5,439 bases of DNA from assembly GCA_964587885.1 (NCBI GenBank), contig CAZPME010000044.1:1-5439 (forward strand), read 5' to 3'. Under the pieces are notes generated by a model. The model made no database searches. It was not told the DNA's origin and saw only the letters and a program-made list of their open reading frames with translations. Every line of letters begins with the position of its first letter. The first letter of the stretch is position 1. Both the position numbers and the translations under genes were made by a program. Below are positions 1 to 5,439 of the stretch, piece by piece. The DNA comes from UBA60 sp964587885. GTDB taxonomy: Archaea; Thermoplasmatota; Poseidoniia; Poseidoniales; Poseidoniaceae.

Positions 1-1
1 T

Positions 2-1192
2 GGAGTACTGTTGATGAAGCCACGGATTCCCCGTGGTTCAAGATTAAATCTGAGACTTTTAACTCATGATGAGGATACAGCAGAGGCTAATTCAGGATCT
101 AGCGTACTTGCACTAGATCCCGATGATGATATGATTCCCCCTGCACGTTCTCCTGTTTGTGGATTTTTACTTCCTGACCACATTGAATGGGCAATGGAGG
201 TATTCAATCAGAATGGGGATGCACAAGGCCAACTTAGGGTGGCTGACAGACATTGGGGTCACATGGGTATCCAGAAGGGCCAATTGGCTTGGGATTCTGC
301 ACCAGGAAGCCAATCATCTGTAGGGTCATTACCAGACACTGGTAATTTACATATGGACCGTTTACTAAATTCTTTGATGGACATCGGTTACATTGATGAC
401 ATTGAGCGAGGAACCTGGGATGACGTAGACGAAGAAGATTTAGGAGATTACTCGGGAGAAAACACAGGTGAGGGTGTGCTTTCTGCCCTTCTAAGAGCGA
501 TTGATACGACTAATTGGTATTCTGATCCTTACGGAAAGGGAGGAGATGAATATCCAGTATTTTACATGGGCCGCCCTGTCGCTGTAGTTCGTGCAGTATT
601 ACGCCTAGAGGTTTCTCAAACTACTCCTATGCCTGAGAATCTTAAAAATCATGCATTCGAGGTACGTCTAGGAGCCATCCAAAACAGACTTGATGGCCTT
701 CTTGGATATTTCGTTAATGACGATTATACGAGATTCAATACCGTATATCCGATTCAGAATGGAGCCCCTGATCACCCCGAAACCTCCATCGACCATGAGT
801 TCCTTGATTTTGATCCCACACTTGAGGTTCGTCCTGAACAGGATGTTTATCTTACCTTGTTGATGATTCCTCAATCAGCAGTGCATGTCACTTCTGGAAT
901 ACTTCCTCAGAAAGAGATAGTTCTATTGAGAGAGCATTGGCAGGATGCTGTTGCTAAGATTGCGCCTTCATTTAAAGTGGGCCCAGTTTTAGTTGATCCT
1001 ACTTCAGTTAGAATGCCGATAGATGATATGAAGCCAAACCTAATCTGGAAATGGACTCATCGAGAAACTCCTTCTGAATGGATTGAAGGACCTATTAAGC
1101 GTTCAGATTCCAAAGCAGGACTTCCACATGGTAAGATGACTGCTTACGAAGGCTGGATTAAACTAGACATAGATGAATCTCAAGAGAATTAG
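2..1192 (+). CDS. Uncharacterised protein, probably the C-terminal part of a longer protein cut by the left edge
   Basis: The frame is open to the window edge. The first internal ATG is at 14, with a GGAG eight bases upstream, so either a 392-residue protein starts there or a longer protein enters from outside. I favour the longer protein because the codons before ATG14 read smoothly (G-V-L-L) and the motifs resemble the C-terminal third of a large family. Counting from ATG14, the motifs are PVCGFLLPDH (47-56), AWDSAPG (92-98), GRPVAVVRA (186-194), GLLGYFVNDDYTRF (228-241), TSGILPQKEI (293-302), GPVLVDP (from 323) and WKW (345-347). From memory, this motif order occurs in very long uncharacterised bacterial proteins linked to contractile-injection or phage-tail-like clusters; I could not verify this. 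An acidic stretch near residues 133-150 looks like a lineage-specific insertion. There is no signal peptide or membrane helix in the visible part, so it is probably cytoplasmic or particle-associated. It ends with TAG, 11 bases before the next gene, suggesting co-transcription. That it is a real gene is sure; its function is unknown. Confidence 0.85.
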   Translation, partial: GVLLMKPRIPRGSRLNLRLLTHDEDTAEANSGSSVLALDPDDDMIPPARSPVCGFLLPDHIEWAMEVFNQNGDAQGQLRVADRHWGHMGIQKGQLAWDSAPGSQSSVGSLPDTGNLHMDRLLNSLMDIGYIDDIERGTWDDVDEEDLGDYSGENTGEGVLSALLRAIDTTNWYSDPYGKGGDEYPVFYMGRPVAVVRAVLRLEVSQTTPMPENLKNHAFEVRLGAIQNRLDGLLGYFVNDDYTRFNTVYPIQNGAPDHPETSIDHEFLDFDPTLEVRPEQDVYLTLLMIPQSAVHVTSGILPQKEIVLLREHWQDAVAKIAPSFKVGPVLVDPTSVRMPIDDMKPNLIWKWTHRETPSEWIEGPIKRSDSKAGLPHGKMTAYEGWIKLDIDESQEN

Positions 1193-1203
1193 GAAGTGAA
1201 GAA
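1191..1203 (+). promoter_or_regulatory. Ribosome binding region of the large surface protein gene
   Basis: The gap after the TAG stop is a pure purine run broken by one T. GGAA lies 8 bases, and GTGA 4 bases, before the ATG at 1204. It supports that start and argues for translation from a shared message, since no TATA-like element fits in the 11-base gap. Confidence 0.5.
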
Positions 1204-3744
1204 ATGAGTGACGAAAGCAAAAATGAAACGGTATGGGGCGTTATAATTCTAGCATTGATGATGACTCTGTCAGCAAGCGTGATGATGTTCGGGGGTCAAG
1301 CTACTGAACTTCCCAATGAGGATAAAGTAAGTGCGGCTGCATTTCATCAAGACGGATATCAGATTCAATATTCTATGGATTTTTTCCGCGCTGGTGTGTG
1401 GGATAATGGGGATAAAATGGTTGTAAACGATGCAGTCACTTCAAGCGAAGGAGTCACGTATATTGTAGGTACTATGTATGGTGCAAATTGGTTATTTGAT
1501 GGTATATCTGGTTCTACTGCGGATGTAGAAAAGGGATTTGTTGCCGCGTTAACCTCTGCTGGGGAATGGTCTTGGGTAAGAGTTGATACATCATCAAATG
1601 GCACTTCAAGTTTGAATGCAGTTGATTTGACTACTACTAATAATTTGATTGTAGGTGGTACCTTCATCGGTGAAACAAGTTGGCTTAATACAACAGGTGG
1701 ATATGATCAGCTCTATGGTTTAGGTTCAGGTAATTCACCGTTTGCTTTCAATATGGGCGGGGATGGTGATGTAACTTGGTTAGAGTCATTAAGAGGCTCC
1801 GCTAATCGATTAAATAATGCAGATTTGAATGACATAGTTGTTAATGGAGATGCAGCTTATGCAACAGGGACCTCTCATGGAGTAATGTTTTGGCAAGAGA
1901 GCAAACAAACGATTGGTGACTACTTCGGAGATGCTTATGTGGTTAAATTCTCAATTAATGATGGACAGGTATCACATGCAGTGGATAGTTGTACTGAAAA
2001 TGATGATGATGACGAGGATGGGAATGGATATTGTAATTCTGATACACAGATAATACCACGTGAATCGGGGGATGCGATTACTGTTATGAAAGATGGTTCA
2101 CTTCTTGTGGGGGTTTCATACGATAATGTAACTACATTCGGTACTAGTTCAACAGGTGAAATGAGTGAAGCCACTGACCTTATCTTCCCCCATTCTGATA
2201 TTGCAGTATGGAAATTGAGTAGTGGATTATTCTCTGTTGATTTTTCAACATTTCAAACAGACCAATCAGATATGGTAGTTGGTATAGAAGAATTAGAGGA
2301 AGGGAAGTATTACTTGGCAACAAACGCGAATGGATTCCAGGGTAGATTATTGGAAATAGATGTAGATTTACAACTCACTCAGACTAATACAGCAACAGGT
2401 GGTAATTTAAAAATTCTTGACATTACTGTTGATTCAGGTAAACTTGAACTTGTAGGATTTGGTGCCGAGGATATTGATGGAAATAAATTCATATTCGAAG
2501 GGCAAGCATATAATCCAACCAACAATGCTTCAATGTTTGTAGCTGAATATTCAGATTCCGGTTTTGAGCACGGCCAAGCGATGGATTTACCACCGACTCA
2601 AAGTGGAGAATTTTTATTCCCACCAACTACTACTAGTATTACATCACAGGATGGTTCGATTCGTGTTGTCACGGTATCATTGCCTGTTTGGGTTTATTCT
2701 CCAACTTCAGGGCTACAGATATCATCACAGCCAAAACCAATAAGTTTTGGTGGGACTGATACAATGGTGCGCCCTAATGTTGGAATTGTCGGTCATTTTG
2801 AATGGGATACAGACCAAGATGGAATTCCAAACAGATTGGATAATTACAACGATAACATTGACCCCGACCATGACGGGCTTGCTAACGACGTAGATAATTG
2901 CCCTAATGATTGGAACCCTCAACAAGATAATAGCGATGATAATCAAGACGATGGTGGGGATGCTTGTGATGATGATGATGATAACGATGGTGTACTTGAC
3001 GAAGATGATAGTTGTCCATTAATTTCAGCTGGAGATTTGGATGAGAATGGAGATGGTTGCCCCGACGAAATTTTGGTGGGTTGTATGGATGATAATGCTC
3101 ACAATTACACTAATTTGGCGAATTCAAACTCAACGACTTGTGATTATGATTGGGATAATGATGGAACAGATGACGATGATGAAATTGTAGGTTGTATGGA
3201 TGATACTGCAGACAATTTTGACCCTAGTGCTACAGACCCGGGGCAATGTAATTTCACGCCCTCTTGCCCGGATTGTTCAGTTGATGGTGATGATGATGAA
3301 GATGGGGTACCAAATGAAACAGATCAATGTCCTGAAACACCAGGTGGTACACCAGTGCACCCTGATGGTTGCGGGGGAGATGGAACGGTGGATCCACAAG
3401 GTAATGCATCTGTTTGGGGTGCAATTGGTGATTGTGACCCAACAAACACATCGGTTAATTGTCAAGAAGAGATGATTATTGCTGGTGTAGGTGGTGCGGG
3501 CTTATTTGGTGGTTCAATAATTACTCGTGTGCTTAGACCAGGCGTAGGCAAAGGCAAAGGCCCACGGTTGGGAATAGGTGATGTAGCGGATGCTAAGGAC
3601 GCATACGATTTCATCGCTAAAAAGGATGCTAAAAAGGTGAAGACAACCGGTGGCTCAGATCACTACTTCAAACCAGGAGTTGAGCGCCAAGGAGCGATGT
3701 CTACAGCAGCAGATACTGCGCTAGACGATTATGTTGAGGATTGA
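1204..3744 (+). CDS. Large membrane-anchored surface protein: propeller-like ectodomain, thrombospondin type 3 and GCMDD repeats, cytoplasmic tail
   Basis: This 846-residue protein is probably displayed on the cell surface. A hydrophobic segment at residues 10-30 (signal peptide or anchor) follows a short charged N-terminus. Residues about 55-530 hold degenerate beta-propeller units in the style of SBBP repeats (YIVGTMYG, GFVAALTSAGEWSW, LIVGGTF, AYATGTSHG, DAYVVKFS). An acidic loop between C263 and C277 interrupts them. Residues 535-621 and 694-727 are thrombospondin type 3 repeats (DTDQDGIPN, DPDHDGLAND, DNCP, DDDDNDGVLD, DEDGVPNETDQCP), which bind calcium in known families. Between them lie two GCMDD-type cysteine repeats (626-648, 663-684). 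A second membrane helix spans 757-774, then RVLR and a Lys-rich tail of about 70 residues follow, presumably cytoplasmic. About ten N-X-S/T sequons lie outside the membrane, so glycosylation is plausible. The ATG at 1204 is supported by the purine-rich leader. The gene is probably in an operon with the one upstream. Adhesion, substrate capture or reception are possible roles; the ligand is unknown. Confidence 0.93.
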   Translation: MSDESKNETVWGVIILALMMTLSASVMMFGGQATELPNEDKVSAAAFHQDGYQIQYSMDFFRAGVWDNGDKMVVNDAVTSSEGVTYIVGTMYGANWLFDGISGSTADVEKGFVAALTSAGEWSWVRVDTSSNGTSSLNAVDLTTTNNLIVGGTFIGETSWLNTTGGYDQLYGLGSGNSPFAFNMGGDGDVTWLESLRGSANRLNNADLNDIVVNGDAAYATGTSHGVMFWQESKQTIGDYFGDAYVVKFSINDGQVSHAVDSCTENDDDDEDGNGYCNSDTQIIPRESGDAITVMKDGSLLVGVSYDNVTTFGTSSTGEMSEATDLIFPHSDIAVWKLSSGLFSVDFSTFQTDQSDMVVGIEELEEGKYYLATNANGFQGRLLEIDVDLQLTQTNTATGGNLKILDITVDSGKLELVGFGAEDIDGNKFIFEGQAYNPTNNASMFVAEYSDSGFEHGQAMDLPPTQSGEFLFPPTTTSITSQDGSIRVVTVSLPVWVYSPTSGLQISSQPKPISFGGTDTMVRPNVGIVGHFEWDTDQDGIPNRLDNYNDNIDPDHDGLANDVDNCPNDWNPQQDNSDDNQDDGGDACDDDDDNDGVLDEDDSCPLISAGDLDENGDGCPDEILVGCMDDNAHNYTNLANSNSTTCDYDWDNDGTDDDDEIVGCMDDTADNFDPSATDPGQCNFTPSCPDCSVDGDDDEDGVPNETDQCPETPGGTPVHPDGCGGDGTVDPQGNASVWGAIGDCDPTNTSVNCQEEMIIAGVGGAGLFGGSIITRVLRPGVGKGKGPRLGIGDVADAKDAYDFIAKKDAKKVKTTGGSDHYFKPGVERQGAMSTAADTALDDYVED
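1993..2034 (+). other. Disulfide-bracketed acidic loop inside the propeller region
   Basis: Codons for residues 264-277 encode a run of Asp/Glu (DDDDEDGNG) between Cys263 and Cys277. In a region otherwise almost free of cysteine, this looks like a single inserted metal-binding loop closed by a disulfide, similar in composition to the stalk repeats much further downstream. Calcium binding is inferred from the residues only. Confidence 0.5.
2806..3063 (+). repeat. Thrombospondin type 3 repeats, first block
   Basis: Residues 535-620 of the surface protein contain successive units of the D-x-D-x-D-G-x-x-N/D type. Examples are DTDQDGIPN, DPDHDGLAND followed by DNCPND, DDDDNDGVLD followed by DDSCP, and DENGDGCPD. 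Aspartates at alternating positions and paired cysteines are the hallmark of this calcium-binding fold. It would form a stiff stalk between the propeller and the membrane when calcium is bound, as it is in seawater. Confidence 0.88.
3079..3255 (+). repeat. Two GCMDD-type cysteine repeats
   Basis: Two units start GCMDDNAHNY (residue 626) and GCMDDTADNF (residue 663), each with a second cysteine about 19 residues on (C646, C682). They share the pattern G-C-M-D-D-x-A-x-N-Y/F-x(3)-A-x(n)-C. This is the short cysteine repeat often written GCTDP-A-NY in secreted proteins of marine bacteria and archaea. The linker between them is itself an acidic DNDGTDDDDE stretch. Each unit probably closes one disulfide. 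Confidence 0.8.
3283..3384 (+). repeat. Thrombospondin type 3 repeat, membrane-proximal unit
   Basis: Residues 694-727 run DGDDDEDGVPNETDQCP and then GTPVHPDGC. This is the classic form of the repeat that sits next to membrane anchors or OmpA-like domains in bacteria. Here it ends about 30 residues before the C-terminal membrane helix, with a short NAS/NTS-containing linker between. Confidence 0.8.
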
Positions 3745-3762
3745 TTTCAATTAATTTCATAC
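3745..3762. terminator. Convergent gap with possible bidirectional termination
   Basis: Only 18 bases separate the two convergent stop codons, and they are AT-rich. A small inverted repeat, ATTGA-TT-TCAAT (3740-3751), overlaps the end of the plus-strand gene, and short T-runs follow on both strands. Archaeal termination usually uses T-tracts rather than strong hairpins, so this could serve both genes. The T-runs are short, so the call is weak. Confidence 0.3.
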
Positions 3763-4299
3763 TCAACTTTTGACTAATCCACGAGCTACAAGTCCAATTC
3801 CAATCATCGCAAGGAACCATGCAATCTCTTGTGCCAAGATGACATCGTACTTGTATGTGATTTCTGTTGTTTGTGATGTGCCATCAACTGAATTCCCTGC
3901 CACAAACCGATAGTCACCTCCAGAAAGCGTCCAATCAATTTCACCAGAACTATCGGGGCCACCCTCAAAGAAAGCCAAGTCTTCAGTATCACACAGTAAG
4001 TAACCTTCACCGCTATTGACGCATTGGTCTGCGTCGCTTGCATCAACAATTCCTATCCAAGCATCAGGTGAATCCCATTGGATGACAAAATTCCCTACAA
4101 TGATCCCATTTACAGCGTTAGGAATAGGAATATTTTGTTCAAGCATAGCCGATTTGTCACAAAAATCTAATCCAGAAATTCCTGTTGAGCAGGATGGCAC
4201 ATCCATACTCTCTGTTCCTTCCCCAGAAAAGCCAATGAAACCAGCAAATATCGTAACAACCAATATCACAGAGCCAATAATTAGGGGAATCAACTTCAT
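3763..4299 (-). CDS. Small membrane protein with two membrane segments and a four-cysteine ectodomain, unknown function
   Basis: The frame opens just after a TAA, giving a TTG start at 4308 and an ATG at 4299. I chose the ATG (178 residues) because the hydrophobic segment begins right after it (MKLIPLIIGSVILVV). Membrane segments lie at about residues 3-24 and 154-175. The C-terminus RGLVKS is positively charged and probably cytoplasmic, so residues 25-153 face outside. This ectodomain has two cysteine pairs, C37/C47 and C93/C103, each ten residues apart. It also has a run rich in Trp, Gly and Asp (IDWTLSGGDYRFVAGN, 121-136) that reads like beta-strands of a small beta-sandwich. No family is recognised. 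A purine-rich AGGTGAAGGAG lies at 4320-4330, rather far (20 bases) from the ATG and 11 bases from the TTG, so the TTG start cannot be excluded. It is convergent with the surface protein gene and divergent from the carboxypeptidase. Confidence 0.82.
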   Translation of the reverse strand: MKLIPLIIGSVILVVTIFAGFIGFSGEGTESMDVPSCSTGISGLDFCDKSAMLEQNIPIPNAVNGIIVGNFVIQWDSPDAWIGIVDASDADQCVNSGEGYLLCDTEDLAFFEGGPDSSGEIDWTLSGGDYRFVAGNSVDGTSQTTEITYKYDVILAQEIAWFLAMIGIGLVARGLVKS

Positions 4300-4397
4300 G
4301 TTACTCAATTATCTACGCACTCCTTCACCTCTAAATCACTTTTTATTGTTAATTTTCATACCCGCAGGTTTGAGATAGATGGTGCATTCCCCAACTC
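4300..4397. promoter_or_regulatory. Divergent promoter region between the small membrane protein and the carboxypeptidase
   Basis: Both flanking genes read outward from these 98 bases, so both promoters should be here. The AT-rich core at 4340-4360 is the only TATA-like stretch. On the minus strand it reads AATAAAAAG (4347-4339), which would place the start of transcription roughly at 4315-4320. On the plus strand TTTTTATTG or TTTTCATA (4353-4360) would give starts near 4370-4385 and a short leader for the carboxypeptidase. I see no clear operator. Spacing rules are those of archaeal TATA/BRE promoters and the exact sites are inferred. Confidence 0.45.
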
Positions 4398-5439
4398 ATG
4401 GGCGAAGCATACGAGGCACTGATGGTGCAAATGCGAGAGTTGGATGTAATAGGACAAATCAGTGGATTACTAGGTTGGGACCAAGAAGTCATGATGCCAC
4501 CCAAAGCGGCAGCAATGAGGGCCGAGCAACTAGCATGGTTGTCTAAGGAAGGACATACCCGGATGACTACTCCTGAAGTTGGTGAATTGATTTCTGCCGC
4601 AGAATCAGAAGTCAATGGTAGCGAAGTGGAGCAGGGTAACATTCGAATTATTCGTGACTCCTATGATAAGGCTACAAAGAAGCCAACCGAGTTTGTTGAA
4701 GAAAAGGCTCGTCACACCTCAAAGAGTATTGTCTCATGGACAGAAGCAAGAGAGAAAAACGATTTCTCACTTTTCCGCGACGACTTAGCAAAAATGATTG
4801 ACATGTCACGTCAATTAGCCGGTTATCTTGGATATGAAGACAATCCATACGACGCTCTTCTAGACCTTTACGAATCAGGACTTTCTGTTGCAAAACTAGA
4901 TCCATTATTCCAAGGGCTACGAGATTCATCAGTCCCACTCATCAAAGCAGTTTCAGAATTAGAGAACAAGCCGGATTGTTCGTGGGTTCACAAGCATCCA
5001 TGGCCAAAGGCCTCTCAAGAGGCTCTCAGTCAAGCGATTTCAGAAGCAATTGGTTTTGACTTCCAAGCAGGACGCAGAGACGAATCAACCCACCCGTTCT
5101 GTGGTGGCTCTAATCCCGATGATGTTCGTTGGACAACTCGTTACGACGAGAAAGAACCCTATGGGGCAATTTATGGAACCATGCATGAGACTGGACACGC
5201 ACTGTATGAACAGGGTAGACCTAGAGACCTTGACTTTCAACCAGTAGGTGAGGCAAACGGACTAGGGGTCCACGAGAGCCAAAGCAGATTGTGGGAAAAC
5301 CAAGTTGGGCGCTCTCTTGCATTTTGCGAGTGGTCTTTCCCAATGTGGCAGGAGCACTTTCCTGCTAATTTTGAAGGAGTTACCCCAGAAATGTTGTGGC
5401 AGGCAGTTAACCAAGTAGAACCAAGTCTGATACGTGTCG
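4398..5439 (+). CDS. M32 family metallocarboxypeptidase (Taq type), 3' end cut by the window
   Basis: This is a zinc- or cobalt-dependent carboxypeptidase that removes residues from the C-terminus of peptides, probably in the cytoplasm since there is no signal sequence. The visible 347 codons cover about two thirds of the usual ~500 residues. Family motifs appear in order: LLGWDQEVMMPP near the N-terminus, HPF (232-234), DVRWTTR (242-248), HETGH (263-267) as the metal-binding HEXXH, then HESQSR (292-297). E293 lies 29 residues after the catalytic E264, the same spacing as I recall for the third metal ligand in the Pyrococcus furiosus enzyme. The next family motif, IRxxAD, begins in the last complete codons (I-R-V) and is cut. 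An in-frame TGA at 4371-4373 limits the start; the ATG at 4398 is the first ATG after it and gives a normal M32 N-terminus. Ribosome binding is weak (GGTG 13 bases upstream). It probably has a housekeeping role in peptide recycling. Confidence 0.96.
   Translation, partial: MGEAYEALMVQMRELDVIGQISGLLGWDQEVMMPPKAAAMRAEQLAWLSKEGHTRMTTPEVGELISAAESEVNGSEVEQGNIRIIRDSYDKATKKPTEFVEEKARHTSKSIVSWTEAREKNDFSLFRDDLAKMIDMSRQLAGYLGYEDNPYDALLDLYESGLSVAKLDPLFQGLRDSSVPLIKAVSELENKPDCSWVHKHPWPKASQEALSQAISEAIGFDFQAGRRDESTHPFCGGSNPDDVRWTTRYDEKEPYGAIYGTMHETGHALYEQGRPRDLDFQPVGEANGLGVHESQSRLWENQVGRSLAFCEWSFPMWQEHFPANFEGVTPEMLWQAVNQVEPSLIRV

Noticed and set aside
1365..1667. Minus-strand open frame of 100 codons opposite the start of the surface protein
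   Set aside because: It is a shadow of the propeller-coding strand with no start context or family signal.
2961..3063. Possible CRISPR or direct DNA repeat array in the GAT-rich region
   Set aside because: The similarity comes from repeated Asp codons; there are no regular spacers or constant-length repeats.
3200..3475. Plus-strand open frame of 91 codons inside the surface protein gene
   Set aside because: It is an out-of-frame reading of the Asp-rich repeats (GAT read as ATG), giving Met-rich low-complexity sequence typical of a shadow.
4016..4378. Plus-strand open frame of 120 codons opposite the small membrane protein
   Set aside because: It is antisense to a gene with clear membrane segments and cysteine pattern, its protein lacks any motif, and it runs through the divergent promoter region.
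4672..4938. Minus-strand open frame within the carboxypeptidase gene
   Set aside because: It lies opposite strongly conserved M32 sequence and has no recognisable motif or leader.

Overview
The window looks like a piece of the chromosome of a planktonic marine archaeon, most likely Marine Group II (Candidatus Poseidoniales). The main evidence is a large extracellular protein that combines SBBP-like beta-propeller repeats, aspartate-rich thrombospondin type 3 repeats and GCMDD-type cysteine repeats between two membrane segments. I associate this style of surface protein with that group. Moderate-to-low GC, GAT-rich Asp codons and tight spacing also fit. This is a lineage guess without a marker gene; a marine bacterium is less likely but not excluded.

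Layout. (1) From the left edge to 1192 (+) lies the C-terminal part, or possibly all, of an uncharacterised protein. Its motifs resemble the C-terminal region of long bacterial proteins that I associate from memory with phage-tail-like (contractile injection) gene clusters. (2) After 11 bases, 1204-3744 (+) encodes an 846-residue calcium-binding surface protein with an N-terminal membrane segment, a propeller-like ectodomain, a Cys/Asp-rich stalk, a second membrane helix and a Lys-rich cytoplasmic tail. The two genes probably form an operon. (3) After a convergent gap of only 18 bases, 3763-4299 (-) encodes a small double-anchored membrane protein with four ectodomain cysteines and no recognised family. 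(4) A 98-base divergent intergenic region separates it from (5) 4398 to the right edge (+), the first 347 codons of an M32 (Taq-type) metallocarboxypeptidase with its metal-binding motifs intact.

Working together. The first two genes are plausibly functionally linked, because a probable intracellular protein is co-transcribed with a surface receptor or adhesin that has a cytoplasmic tail. The small membrane protein and the carboxypeptidase share a divergent promoter region but need not be related in function. No RNA genes, CRISPR arrays, insertion sequences or attachment sites were seen. The least explained parts are the first gene's family and the cytoplasmic tail of the second.
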